From: Nissolia schottii
Taxonomy: Eukaryota > Streptophyta > Magnoliopsida > Fabales > Fabaceae
Length of the DNA stretch: 64,000 nt
Direction: 5' to 3'
Assembly (NCBI GenBank): GCA_003254905.1
Contig: QANU01084768.1
Location: forward strand, 37,137-101,136
The first letter of the stretch is position 1; every line of letters starts with the position of its first letter. The notes under the pieces are model-generated. The model was given only the letters and a program-made list of their open reading frames with translations. It made no database searches and was not told the DNA's origin. This document shows, piece by piece, positions 24,064 to 36,903 of this stretch. The position numbers and the translations under genes are program-made.

Positions 24064-24707
24064 TGATTTAGAAAGAAAGAAAGTGAACTCAGCAGAGAGA
24101 GAAAAAGGGGACCAGTGCCAGGGTGTGCCCCCAAGTTGTCACAAAAACTGATAATAATGCGCTCTCTCTAAGTTAATCGGGGCTGAGTTAATCGGCAATC
24201 GGTAAATAAATAAATGAAGAGTGACATCCAAAATTTTAAAAAAAAAAAAATTAAAAAAAAAAACAAAACAATCGAATGGTCAATATATCCCTGCGCTCTC
24301 TCTAACTGGTTATTTTTTTAATATTTAAAATAAGGTTTATTGTTGCAATTAAACTACATTCAATTAAATATTAATAAATACGTAAAAAAATGTAATTTTT
24401 TTATTTATTATTTAAAAAATTATGCATATAATTTTTATGTTTATTTAATAACAAAATTTACATTATTATCTAAATAAATTTTTAATATATATATATATAA
24501 TTTTTAAATGATTAAAAAATTACTTAATGTAATAAAATTTAATTAATTAAAAATAAAAAATTATACTATTAATAAACAAAAATTAAACTCATAATTTAAT
24601 TGATATTAAAAAAATTGTGTTATCAACATATAATAATTGAACTTGTGTCACAAAAAATGAGAGTGTAGGGTAGGGTGACACTGGAAAAATAAAATAAAAA
24701 CAACCAA
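24064..24707. other. AT-rich upstream region of the receptor kinase
   Basis: Non-coding. 24240-24707 is recognisable in reverse orientation at about 55630-56065, including the 'gtgacact' and 'ttatcaacatataataattga' stretches. The part next to the gene (24120-24240) differs from the copy. The 8-bp sequence ACAACCAA at 24700-24707 is the left target duplication of the following insertion. Confidence 0.7.
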
Positions 24708-27700
24708 CAAGATTGTCAAACTCTAGAGTTTATGTAACATCCCAGATTTTTCTCTTACAAAGATTTCGCGTAATAAATAAATGTAAGTTAATTATTAAGA
24801 CTGAAAAATTAAATTATTAAATTTAATTCCTAAAAATATCCGTCAAAATAGTGATTTCCCAATCTCGCGAGATTTTCACGAGATTTGGGTCGATTGGGGT
24901 CATTACTGAAATTTAATTAATACTCAAAGGAATTCATAAAATACACTAACCTAAAAATAAATTCAAGAATACCTCAACCGGAATTAAACTACTAATAAGA
25001 AAAATTAGTAGATCACGATGATACATCCAAAATATTTTTCAGATAACCATAAGCAAAACACTAAGACTTTAAACGATAAAACGCAATCAAATATCATCAA
25101 AATTCACTACATGGCCATGACCATTGTCCAAGTCTAAGGATGCCCACTGCCAGCAAAGAAAGGAGAAAAAAAAAAAGAGAAAAAAAAACGTGAAGAAAGA
25201 AAATGGGATAAGGTTAATAGATATTTATAGTATAATAATAATATAAATAATATAATATAATAATACATATATATTAATTAAGCAAGGAAGGTGGGTGAGC
25301 TGCCCATAAATAGGCATGCCCTGAAGCATTTGTGCTTCAGTTCCTTTCGTTCTGTTCGTCTCTCTTTCTCTGTTGGTGCCGTTTGTGCCCTGCTGATGTG
25401 ATGCTGGACGCCAAAAAAATAGTAGGATCATCATGGAAGTATTCATGGAATTTTTTTCTTCACTTCTATTGTTTACAAACTGGATTTGGAGGTGGGTAAC
25501 CCTAAATCTACTATCTATGTGATTTTGTTATGCTATTTTATGTGTTGTTATTTGAGAAACTGACTTAGAAAATATTATGTAGAAAATATAGAAATAATGA
25601 TGTGAAGATGATTTTATGAAATTTTGAAGTTAGAAAAATATAACGATATGTGTTGGAACAGTGTAAGGAAGCCTCAGTTGGGTATGTGCAACTGGTGCAA
25701 CTTTTTGTATACTATTCATAATGTATTATATGTTAATCTTGAGTGTGTATTGTATAGTTAGCTTTGATTTATATGGATGATTTTATCAAACCGTCTGTTT
25801 TAAATAAAGATGATTTTATAATGTAAAATATAACTAAATGTTGTTTTATTATTCAAGACAATTAGTCTATGCTGTTTCTACTATTTAGTACTTTTACTAT
25901 CGTTGCTTATTATGTTATATTGCTAACATTTTTTTATGCTATATATTTTCTAGTCCTTAATTCTTACTTATATTTTATTAACATATTTATCTGTATATTA
26001 AAACATATTGAACTATTTGCAAGATAGAGAAATATTTAAACATAATTTATGATGTCATATCAAAGTAGTATACTAAATCATTTGCTAAGATACTACAGCT
26101 ACTGTTAGTATAATTTGATATATTAATATAGTACATAAAATTATTAACCATCATTTCGTGATATTTTCTATAAAGCAATAATGATAATTTTAAAGATTGT
26201 AATAACTATGTAATTATGGGTTATGCTTCTAATAGCATGCATTATGAGGATTCGGCCGTCATTATGAGTTAGGACGATCGTAGATAACTAGATGTCATCA
26301 CCTAATTCTATAAGAAGAGCATAATCGAACCTTAGGGAACCATGATATCTAAAGAAGGATTCCGACCACAAGGGTCTGGTATGCCTTAGCAGTTAGTATG
26401 TAGTTATATGATAGGCAATCCCTCTCTTGGCACGTCTACGGACATGCCCCTCACCAGTCCAACAAGATGGATTGGTCAATGGTGTTAAAAGAAAAGAAGG
26501 GCAAGAAAGAAAGAAATGAAAAGAAAGAATGAAAGAAAGAAAGAAATGATAAATGATGAGGGTGACGTCACACCTAAGCTATGATGATGATGTAATGATG
26601 ACGATAAGTGAGTCCACGCTTGGCTGCGTCGCAAGGGCCAGCCCCTCACCATCCCACTAGATGGATGGTTATCTCTATTGATGTGCGATAATGACCCTAG
26701 TTGCATTGGTGGATCGCAACCATCCAGGTTAGAGCGCTGCCTGATCGTCATCAATAGAGAGTTAGAAGCAGGTTGTAACTGGAAGGCCACGGTTACAAGA
26801 GTGGAAGGACTCGAGAGCACAAAGATGATAAAGAATGAGAAGAAGGATGCTAACCCGGGTGAGCTGGTATGCGTAAGAGACCCTCAGTTTCCCCCATGCA
26901 TAAGACCTATGATAAATGAATATGTGATGAATGAATATGTGATGCATAAGTATATGATGAGTAATTGTATGTAAGTCTATGTGTTAAGTAAGTACCGTCA
27001 AGAGAATGCTCGAGACGGCCTATATATATACTCGAAGGAAGTTAATAAGCATGAGAACCTAGATAAGAAAGACTAGATGCCCGGATCATCTAGTAAAGTA
27101 GATAAAGCCATTCAGGACCTAGACAAAGATAATAATCAGTAGGGACTTAGTATACATGAACACCTAGAGATCTCCTGAGTGGCCTAGAAGAAAACGGAGT
27201 AATGAAACGATAGGTAATGCTAGGGACTCCCACTGAGGACGAAGAGTTCTCACCCTCACTCCTTATGGGTCCAGGCATGCAAAGCGAATGGATTGACGAG
27301 CGAGATGCGTGATAGGCGACGCACGATTGCGACAGGACAGTTCCAAGACCGGAGCACAGTGACGATGTTCGCGTTAGAATGATATATATTTTATGTAATG
27401 ATCTATGACTTTTGATAACTTTTTGTGTAACTACTTATTAGTACGTGATGTGTAATTACATTTTGGACCTTAGTTGTACTTATATGTATACTTATACTCT
27501 TTTTGGCATATTATCACCTTAACTGCCATATACGTCGGCGTTTGTATAAATATGCTTCCTTGATCACACACGGCTCCTAGTTTAAAACTGATACAGTACG
27601 AGAACGGTTTTCAAAACAGTCCATATTTTCGCATAATCAATATCTGCAAAGTGAAAGTAGGGGCTAATAGTAACCCAACCAATGAAGATAACAACCCTAT

Positions 27701-28277
27701 AATCAGTGTTACGACGATCGCGTAGACTGAAAGTAGGGGTGTTACAGTTTAATTAAACTCATGAAGGCTCAGTAAACTCGAATCGTAAACTCGTAAGAGT
27801 TTACATATATAAAAAATATATGTTATAAGCAATATAATTAGGAACTAAACATGGTTAAATTTTGTATTCATAATTGACATTGAATAATGTTAACTTTAAA
27901 ATAAAATAAATGAAAAAAAACATAAAATATACCTTAATGCATGATACTTAATTATGTCATATTTTATTCTGTAATGTATTACTTTATAGTTTGATAAAAT
28001 ATAGCTCAATTATGATAAATATATAAAATCGACTTAGTAAACTCAATGGATATTGTTTAATACACACAAAGTCAACTAAGTATCTAAAAAAATTATCAAA
28101 TTTATATATCTTGAGGTAAAATCTTAAAACTCGTAAACTCGCTAGTAAAATTGAGAGTTTACTTAAATTCCTATTAGTTTACCAAAAAAGAGTTTACATG
28201 AGTGTTAGCTCGTTTTGTGTAGTGAAATCGTAAACTCGTAAGAGTTTACGAGTTAACTCGAGAGTTTAATAACCATG
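24708..28277. mobile_element. hAT-like non-autonomous element, split by a solo LTR
   Basis: The ends are imperfect inverted repeats (CAAGATTGTCAAACTCT against CATGGTTATTAAACTCT, the complement of the right end). They are flanked by identical 8-bp ACAACCAA copies at 24700-24707 and 28278-28285, the target-duplication length of hAT transposons. The inverted duplicate at about 55640 has a single ACAACCAA and no insertion, which fixes both boundaries. Without the nested LTR the element is about 550 bp, AT-rich, with several 'taaactcg'/'cgagttta' repeats and no transposase. Confidence 0.8.
24733..27746 (+). mobile_element. Solo LTR of a Ty3/gypsy element (3014 bp)
   Basis: Starts TGTAACATCCC and ends GGGGTGTTACA, flanked by the 5-bp direct repeat GTTTA (24728-24732, 27747-27751) as expected for retrotransposon integration. 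It has no coding sequence and no internal domain, so the element was reduced by LTR-LTR recombination. Its first 110 bp match the complement of 61790-61899, the LTR start of a gypsy element next to a polypurine tract. Long LTRs with these ends suggest the Tekay/Del chromovirus group (inference). Internal features: CCCATAAATAGGC (TATA-like) near 25302 and a (GAAA)n tract at 26490-26550. Confidence 0.85.
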
Positions 28278-28285
28278 ACAACCAA

Positions 28286-29298
28286 TATACCTAATCTGTC
28301 TCTAATCGGCTACTTTTTAAAATTTTAACAAGTGCTTATTTTACATATTTAAAAATCTGTTAAGATTTGTGTAAATCATAAAGAAATTAATTTGGAATGG
28401 TAAATAGGGGAATTTTGGAGAGAGTGCATATGCAGGGCGTGGCATTGGCAGAGCCCATAGGCATATTGAGCAGAATATGACAAATGTTGTAGAGGTCTGG
28501 GTGTGTGGGACCCTCTGGCTTTATTGAAAAAGGTTACATGTGGGGGCCATGTAAAGTTTGCACTTAAAGACCATGGCAACACAAAAAAAAAACTTTGATA
28601 ATTTCTTTGGGGTAAACGGTCTTTATTATTTTACTTGAAGTCTAAAACGGTCAATGTTTTTCTTCAATAAATAGAAACAATTATTTTAACCCTTTATAAG
28701 TATTCCCTGACTATAAATAAGAGTTTTTTTTTAAAAAAATCGATAAATATTTGTCATTTTAAAATTTTAACATAATATTAATTATTTATTTCTTTATTTT
28801 ATTTTTATTTAATAGAAAGAATTTAATAAAAATAATTGAGTAAAATAAAAAGGATAAATTTGTTGAATCAATATAAATCTTTTGAATACTAGTATATTAT
28901 TAATATTTTTTAATAAGCGAGTATGATTATCTTAAAATTATGAAATATGATTGTCATCATAATATTATTTCATGAACAAAGTTCAGAAAAAATTATCATG
29001 AACAAATGTATTCTTGAGAAATAAAAATCTAAACATAATATTTTAGATCAATAGAAATATAAAAAAAATGCCAAATCATAGTGATTAACTATTATGATGG
29101 ATAGTTACATGTATGATTTGACATTTTATTGCATTTCTACTAACTAACAATGTAAAATTATTTTAAACTATCAAATGTAAACTGAATTTCTTGAAATAAT
29201 CTTTTTAAAGATGTAATATCTAATACAAGACCAATTTTCAAGGACTAATTTATTCATGCAAAGAATTAATTTCAATAATATTTTAAATTTCAAGAGAC
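28286..29298. repeat. Source half of the inverted duplication (distal part)
   Basis: This segment recurs reversed at about 54541-55640, for example around 28500-28620 against 55350-55460 ('accctctg', 'ttgccatggtcttt', 'aaacggtcttt'). It is non-coding and AT-rich, with a GC-richer island at 28400-28590. Similarity stops near 29298, shortly before GGGCCCGTTTGGTA, itself a transposon-terminus-like phrase at about 29317. Confidence 0.8.
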
Positions 29299-30994
29299 TA
29301 TACAAAAAGTTATTATGGGCCCGTTTGGTATACCTAATAGGGTAAGGGCCGATAGTATAAGGTCCGATAATATAAGGTCGAATAAATTTTTACTATTAAA
29401 CAATGTTTGATATGATTTCGTATAAGATATTGTATTATATTATATAAATTATATAATTCATTCTTCACAATACAAATAATTTTAATTATAAAAAAATAGT
29501 TTATGATTAATAAAAAATTATAAAATAAAAAATAAAAAAATTATGCATTACTTAAATATAAATTTCAAATAAGTATTATCATTTAATTATCTATTAATAA
29601 TAATTATATTTCACGTAAAATAAATAATTATATTTATTATCAACATTCACTATTTTCTACTATTTACAATTTTGATTTGTAAAGTAAATTTTTCTTGTTT
29701 ACTTAAATTTTAAATTAATTTAATTAAAAATAATAATATATAAAAAAGTATAATATTATTAATCATTATTTTTTAAAAAATTACTTTTGTTATGTAGAAT
29801 TATATGCATATTAATATTATTAAGTATTCATTCATTTATTTAAATAATTAATATTTTACATTATTAAAATTTTATTTTTATGTTAAATATTATTTTTTAA
29901 ATATATATTTATTACTAAATATTATTATAATTTTATTTTATTAATTAATTTATTCATACAATATTTTATTTCTTATTTGATATTTGATATAACAATCTAA
30001 TGGTCGCACCTAGGGATGGCAATGAATATCGAATCGTGTGGATATTTGCGGATATACTTGATAATGGATACCCGAATGCAGATATTTTTTGTTTGTGAGG
30101 ATGGATATGGAGACAAAAGTCTGTTCATGGATAAAAATGAGATGGAGATAGGAACATGCAACTTGATCTGATGGATACTTGAATTTGAGGGGTAATTAAG
30201 TAATTTCATAGTTATTATATTTAATATATTACTTTTAATTATTTCCAATAAATAAAATAAAAAAATACCAAAAAATTAAAATAAAATTATGCTTGAAATC
30301 TAATCATTTAAAAGATGTAAGCGATGCTGATTCTAGGGTAAGAGCATATTAGATTCTTAATTTTTTCTTTCTTTAAGACTTGGGATAAGTTTGTCTCTTT
30401 TTCTTTTTTTTTTAAGTAATCCATACTCAAGCTCAAGCATGAAGATTATGAAGTTTAACAGTATCACGAATACATTTGGTGTTTTATTTGTTGGGCATTT
30501 TCTTAAGAAACATTATTTTTTTTTTTATAATTGATGCTTTCTTAAGAAATATTGTTTGTCTTTGTTGGGTGTTATATTGTTGATGTTGTAAGAGAATGAT
30601 GAAGTTTATGAGGCTTATGAAGACATTTTGTGGTTTTGTTAGGTGAATTTTTCTCTTTTTTTTTTGTTATTTTTTATTATTAAAAATAATATTTTTTAGA
30701 ATATGTGGATACCGGTGAGAATGTGAATGTCTAGTGGATAAGGGGATGGTGGAGAATTTCTAGCCAAAGTGGATGATTAGATTTGAGGAAAAATTTCTAC
30801 ACTGCTAAAGTCATTACATATTGTTTAATTAGTTTATCCAAGGCCCACTAGAATAGCTTGTACACCTCAGCAAGCATGACTGCTAACTCAATGTCTGGAT
30901 CAAACGGTATACTCCATCTCACAGGCTCGAACACACGAACTATGCAGTGGCACGTCTAGCTTAACCTTTGAGATAGAGATCATTGGTTGTTTTT
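29299..30994. other. Very AT-rich intergenic DNA with repeat remnants
   Basis: Extremely A/T-rich between 29400 and 30000. At about 30009 GGGATGGCAATGAATATC opens a 'ggata..gaatatgtgga' rich stretch that ends near 30780. The opening phrase is common at ends of non-autonomous plant transposons, but no matching right end was found. No gene seen. Confidence 0.5.
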
Positions 30995-31090
30995 GTTTTT
31001 TTCCTCCTCTAAAAGATTCGAACACATGACTCTTGGCATAGGACCAAGGGAAATATCACTTGAGCTATTAGCTCTTGACAACCAATTTGT
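30995..31090 (-). repeat. tRNA-like (SINE-like) remnant, antisense
   Basis: On the minus strand the segment has a box-A-like TAGCTCAAGTG and a box-B-like GTGTTCGAATC at near-tRNA spacing, followed by an A/T-rich run. It does not fold as a proper tRNA by eye and has no clear target duplication. Confidence 0.35.
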
Positions 31091-32104
31091 CGGTTAACTC
31101 TTAAAAATAAATGTAATATCATTATGGTTTTATTTTTAAAAAAAAGAGCGAGGAGATATGTTTCTTATTTCTTAATTTCCTTGAAGGAAATAGTGAAAAA
31201 AAATATTTAATAAAATATTTATTGTTATACTATTTTTACTATCTTTTTCACAAACTTTTGAAAATGAAAACAGAAACATAACATGTCATTAATGATCAAT
31301 TACAATAAAAAATTAGATGGAGTGCAATTTTACACATAGTATAGTGCAATTTTAAAAATTGGATCAAGTAGTTGAATTGTATGGGTAAGAACAACATTAA
31401 AAAAATTACAAATTTTCATTTTTATCTAGGTGTGTAAACAAATTGACTTGATCCAATGAACTCGAAAATCCAAACCAAGGTCGAGGACCTAAGATCCACA
31501 AAGAAGAAGGAATTATTAGTGGCTCGTGACTGCAAATATAGTCGCAACTATAGAATGAAGAGTTGTGGCCCTGGTGTTTCTATTGCAAAGAAGATTCATC
31601 AAATAATCCAATAGAGACAACATCTGCTAAAAGGAGACCAAGGAGTTTTAGCAATGGCAAAGAATCATCACGACAACGTAGTTAGGATTGAGGGGGTTGG
31701 TGCATACTTGGGCAGAGATGAGAAACTGAAGGAGAAGGTTTTGAAATAGATGAAAAAAATAATGAAAGAAAAGTGGTTTTACCTAAAATAACGTAAAAGT
31801 TTTTAAAATAAAAATAAAATAATAAATCTGGTTTTCAGGTTAGGTACATGGGTTTAATTTTAAAATTGACTACCCAAACCTATTAGGGGTCGGGGTTCAT
31901 CGGTTGAACATGAACATACCTAACGACTTACCCAATCCAAAAATATTATATTGAGTTGAGTTGGTGGGTTAAGTCATTGGGTTGATCGGAATCCATGTGG
32001 ACCTTAGACGTATGGCTCATATCGTTGGGCACTTAAGTACTGAAATATTATTTGCACCACTAATTAATGTATAGACATAGTATAAATATAGTATATTTGT
32101 TGTG
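31091..32104. other. Intergenic, no gene recognised
   Basis: AT-rich. Around 31430-31990 'aacccgaa', 'gggtcgggg' and 'ttgggttgatcgg' type phrases suggest a decayed non-autonomous transposon. No open frame of note. Confidence 0.45.
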
Positions 32105-32109
32105 TTTTT

Positions 32110-32315
32110 TAACAGAAAACTGAAACTAGAGATAGTTGGAGTGAAAATCAATGATTTCATTAACTTGAGATTGTTATGGCAATCTCTGGTATATATACAG
32201 CAAGCAGCAAGAGTAGCTTGCACAGCAAGCAATGCTAACAATACAACACATGTTAAATAAGCTAACTAACTGCCTTTTAACTAACTTAACAAATTTACTG
32301 TTAAGTTCCCTATTA
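32110..32315 (-). repeat. 3' LTR of the copia element
   Basis: 206 bp. On the + strand it starts TAACAG and ends CCCTATTA, so the termini are not the usual TG..CA. It pairs with 36693-36898 with a single mismatch near the internal end. Confidence 0.93.
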
Positions 32316-35300
32316 CCCCCCTCAAACGTGGCTGTATGTTGAGTGTAAATGTTCAACATGCCAAGTTTGGAATGAAATGAACGAAAATCAGTAGGAGCAA
32401 CGGGTTTGGTCATGATGTCTGCCAGCTGTAGCTTGGTGGAGATGGGAAGCAACCGAATGAGCCAGCTTGGATCTTCTCTCGAACTAGATGACAGTCTAAT
32501 TCAATGTGTTTCGTGCGCTCGTGGAAAGTCGGATTATGAGCAATTTGTATGGCAGCTTGATTATCACAAAAAATCACAGCCGGATTGCTCGGGGTAATGT
32601 TGAAGTCATGCAATAGGTATGCAAGCCATTGCAACTCACATGAGACAGCAACAAGTGACCTATACTCAGCCTCACAGGAAGATCTAGAAACGATGGACTG
32701 TTTCTTAGATTTCCAACTTAAGAGAGAGTTCCCCAGGAATACACAGAAACCGTTTGTAGATCTACGAGTGTCCGGGCATCCAGCCCAATCAGCATCACAA
32801 AACGCCTTTAGTTGGATAGAGGAGTTGGAAGGGAAAAACAGACCCAAGCCTGGACTGGATTTGATGAACCGAAGCACCCTGGTTGCTGCAGCTTGATGCA
32901 CATCAGTGGGTGCAGACATAAACTGAGCAAGGTTGTTAACTACAAAAGCCAAGTCTGGCCGTGTAGTAGTGAGATAGATCAGGCAGCCAATGAGCCTACG
33001 GTATGCAGCAGGATCTTCAAGTGGTGTCCCCATAGACTTTGATAAACGTTGAGAGGCAACCATTGGAGTGTGAAGTGGTTTGCAGCCAATCATTCCAGCA
33101 TCTGAGAGTATTTCCAAAGCATACTTCCTTTGGGAAACTGAAATTCCTGTGGCTGATCTAGCTACCTCAAGACCAAGGAAAAATTTTAGGTCCCCCAAAT
33201 CTTTGATACGGAATTTGTTGTCCAGAAACTTTTTGATGGATTGAATATCATCCAAAGAATCACTTGCTAGGATAATGTCATCAACATAAACCAAAAGAGC
33301 AGTGAATGATTTCTCTGTGAGCTTGAGAAACAAAGAATGGTCAGATAGGGATTGAGTGAAACCAAGAGACAGGAGGGCATTGGAGAGCTTAGAAAACCAT
33401 TGCCTGCTGTCCTGTTTCAAGCTGTATAGAGACTTCAAAAGCAAGCAGGCTTGGTTTGGCTTAGAGCATTTGAACCCTTGGGGTAGTTTCATATAAACCT
33501 CCTCATGCAAATCACCATGGAGGAATGCATTATTAACATCCAGCTGCTGTAAATGCCATCCTTTGATTGCAGCCAAAGCTAACAACAGCCTGACAGTGGT
33601 CATTTTTGCAACCGGACTGAATGTGTCCATGTAATCAATCCTATGTGTCTGAGTATAACCCTTAGCAACTAGCCTAGCCTTGTACCTTTCTATTGATCCA
33701 TCAGCCTTAAGTTTAATTTTATAAACCCACTTACAACCGATTGGACTTTTCCCTTCAGGTAAATCAACCAGCTTCCATGTGGAATTTTGCTCCAGTGCTG
33801 TGATCTCAGCATTCATGGCATCTTTCCAACATTGCTCTTTGACAACATCACTGTACTTGGAAGGTTCAACTTGTGTACTGATGGCACAGGCATATGTTCT
33901 GTGGCTCGGGGACAGGTTGGCATAAGACAGGACATTGTGCAGAGAGTGAATGGTGGAAGGTGACTTATCACAGGAACTATTGTGAATGGTTGCAATGATA
34001 GTCCTGCAGGTAAGAGGGTGGATGCCTGGACCTTTTGGACTGTCTAGGAGGAAGCTCAGCTTGTGAAACAACTTGTGTTGGTGGGGCTGCAGGTGTGGGA
34101 ACCTAGGATGCAGGGTCAGAATCAAGCCTTGTGGCAACAGGGTCAGTGACAAGGGTAGGAAGATCAGCAGGGAAAATAGGTTCTTGTGATGGTTGCTGTG
34201 GGAAAGTGGCATCCAAATGATATGGAAAGAAGTGTTCATAAAAAAAAGACATTCCTGCTAACAAATATTTCCCTGGAATGCATATCATACAGCTGAAACC
34301 CTTTCACACCATTTTTATACCCTAAGAAAACACACTTCCTTGCCCTAGGATCCAGCTTGGATCTATTTCTATGTAGGGAATTTGCATAGGCAAGGCAGCC
34401 AAAAACTTTCAAAAAACTCAGGTCGAGGAGTTTGTTATGTAACCTGGTGTAGGGAGAAACATTGGCAGACCCTTTGCTTGGGATTCTGTTGATCAGGAAG
34501 CATGCCTGAGCAGCTGCAAAGGACCAGAAACAAGGGGGCAAGTTTGGTTGGAATAGCTAGGAGGGCCCTTGTCATGTTGAGGAGGTGCTGGTGCTTCCTT
34601 TCAACAATGGCATTCTGCTGGGGAGTCTCCACACAACTTAGCTGATGTATAATTCCTCTTGAACTGTAGAATTCCTTGAGGCTAAATTCAGGTCCATTAT
34701 CTAATCTTATGCACTTGACAACAATGCCAAACTGAGTTTGAACCTGAAGAACAAAGCTCTTGAGGGCATGGGAAGCCTCAGCTTTTGTCCTAAGCATATA
34801 AAGCCAAGTATGGCGACTATAATCATCAACAATGGTCACAAAATATTTGTATCTTTGTATGGAAATTGCAGGAACAGGACCCCAAATGTCAATGTGAATC
34901 AGATCAAATACAGCAGCAGAAACAGAATTACTTGAAGGGAAAGGCAAAGCCTTTGGTTTAGAGAAATGGCATATATTACAAGGTTTAGCATTTTTACAAG
35001 GAGGAACAAATGCATATACATCATAAATTAGGTTCATCTTCTCAGTACCTATGTGACCTAATCTAAAATGGCAAAGATCAAATTTTCTCTCAGAAATTGA
35101 ATTTACTGCAACTGCAATCTTATTTGAAACAAAACTAGGTAAAGGTCCATCTAGGACATAGAGACCATCCTTAGCTCTAGCAGTTCCAATCAGGTTCGAG
35201 TTGTGGATGTCCTGAATTAGACATGTATCAGAAGAAAATGTAAGTTTACAATCCAAATCCTTGCACAACCTTGTTATGGCAATTAGATTGAATTGAAAAC

Positions 35301-36564
35301 AAGGCAAATACAACACATTGGTCAGGTAATGAGTTGGAGATAGAGGAACAGTGCCAGCATAATTGGAGTGGAGCACTTCACCATTGGGGAGATTAATGAC
35401 AATTGGTGGAGAAAGCTCTTGATATGTCTGAAAGAAAGATAAAGAGGAGCATATATGATGGGATGCACCAGAATCCAAAAGCCATATGTTACCTGAAGAG
35501 GGTGAGCCATGGCTAGAAGAAGCATGGGCCATGTTGACTTGAGCCTGGTTAGGAGCAGGCCTCTGAATCAAAGCAAGCAAGCTTTGGTATTGGTCTGCTG
35601 TGAAGTGAAAAGCATCAGTGGATTGCATTGGAGACGCATCCGTGCCACTCACAGCATTAGCAGTGGCTTTTCTTGACTTGTACCGTGGAGGATACCCGTG
35701 CTTCTTGTGACATTCTTCAACCGTATGGCCACGGTAGCCACAGAAGGAACACTTCTTGCCAGTATTCTTGCCTTTTGCCTGGTCATAGTGTTGTTTCTTC
35801 TGAGTATCAGCAGCATAGTTCAAACTGACTTTGGCATCATTGGTTTCATAAGCCAATTGCCGTTCATGCTGTATTACTAAGGCAAAAATCCTGTTCAGAG
35901 GTGGAAGATTCTCCATCAGGAGAATTTGAGATCGAACCGGATTGAATGGCTTATTAAGTCCTTTGAGAAACTTAATAGCACGATCGGCATTCAATCGTGT
36001 CCTAAGTTCAAGAAAGGCACCACAGGCACATTTGACAAAGCATTTACACACAGGCATTGGTCGGAATATATCTATCTCATCCTACAAAACCTTTAAGTCA
36101 GTGAAAAACTTAGTTACAGTAGAATCACCTTGGCGCAAGGAGGCGATTTCCTCATGCAAATCAGCAATGCGCAGAAGATCACCCTGCGAGAAACGCTCCT
36201 TGAGTTCAGTCCAGACTTCATAGGCTTTGTCAAGCCAAAGAATGCTCTGTGCAATTGGAGGATCTATGGATCGGATAAGCCAGGAAAGCACCATATGGTT
36301 GCATCTTTCCCTGGGGCCAAAGAGAGGAGAATCCACATTGGGTGCAACAATTGAGCCATCGACGAACTTGATCTTGTTCTTGGAGAACAATGCCATACGC
36401 ATGGCGCGAACCCAACTGTGGTAATTGGCACCACTAAGCAACGATGTGACAAGAACTAGAGACAGATTTTTACTAGGATGGAGGAAATATGGAGAAGATG
36501 AATCAGTGGCAGGATCAGATGTTGGAGTGCTGGAGGCACCAGAATCGGACGCACCAGTCGCCAT
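32316..36564 (-). pseudogene. Copia gag-pol reading frame, interrupted
   Basis: Translation begins at 36564 (MATGASDSG). The gag frame is cut by an in-frame TAG at 36082-36084; the same frame then continues to about 34545 through a zinc knuckle (CSFCGYRGHTVEEC), a protease-like LDSGASHH and the integrase region (GHIGTEKM, and acidic residues in HIDIWGP and DNGPEF). Frameshifts follow near 34540, at an 8-A run near 34236-34243, between 33990 and 34110, and near 32410-32470. Reverse transcriptase is intact over about 33950-33000 with the YVDDIILAS active-site motif, and RNase H follows with CDADWAG and SCEAEYRSL. The whole belongs to the Pseudoviridae-type plant retrotransposons and is not expected to be made as one protein. 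Confidence 0.92.
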
Positions 36565-36692
36565 GAGAAAAAGAGAGAAGTTGATCGCGATGAATGTTCA
36601 AGGATGAACAAGCAAGAAACCGCGAGAAAGAGAAGGAAAATGCAAGAAAATGCAGGAGAGAGAGCGGAAGCGATGGATACCAACTGATAGCA

Positions 36693-36898
36693 TAACAGAA
36701 AACTGAAACTAGAGATAGTTGGAGTGAAAATCAATGATTTCATTAACTTGAGATTGTTATGGCAATCTCTGGTATATATACAGCAAGCAGCAAGAGTAGC
36801 TTGCACAGCAAGCAATGCTAACAATACAACACATGTTAAATAAGCTAACTAACTGCCTTTTAACTAACTTAACAAATTTACTGTTAATTTCCCTATTA
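36693..36898 (-). repeat. 5' LTR of the copia element
   Basis: Same 206 bp as 32110-32315 apart from one base. It contains the element's promoter by position; a TATATATAC stretch (complement) sits in the middle. The flanking TTTTT duplicate begins at 36899. Confidence 0.93.
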
Positions 36899-36903
36899 TT
36901 TTT

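Larger units (their letters stand above)
32110..36898 (-). mobile_element. Nearly complete Ty1/copia LTR retrotransposon
   Basis: Two 206-bp LTRs (32110-32315 and 36693-36898) differ at one position and are flanked by TTTTT on both sides (32105-32109, 36899-36903). The element lies on the minus strand. A primer-binding site like that for initiator Met tRNA (TGGTATCC) follows the 5' LTR near 36680, and a polypurine tract (GAGGGGGG, complement at 32316-32325) precedes the 3' LTR. The internal order gag, protease/zinc knuckle, integrase, reverse transcriptase, RNase H is that of copia. The one-base LTR difference means a recent insertion, yet the coding region is broken in about five places. Confidence 0.95.

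Noticed and set aside
28376-28582. 68-codon minus-strand frame in the GC-richer island
   Set aside because: The matching part of the inverted copy (55400-55560) does not keep the frame, so coding is unlikely; it may be old regulatory or repeat DNA.
29317-30008. MITE starting GGGCCCGTTTGGTA
   Set aside because: The left phrase is suggestive, but no matching inverted right end was found.
32406-33042. Plus-strand frames opposite the copia polymerase
   Set aside because: Shadows of the minus-strand RT/RNase H region, with no motif of their own.
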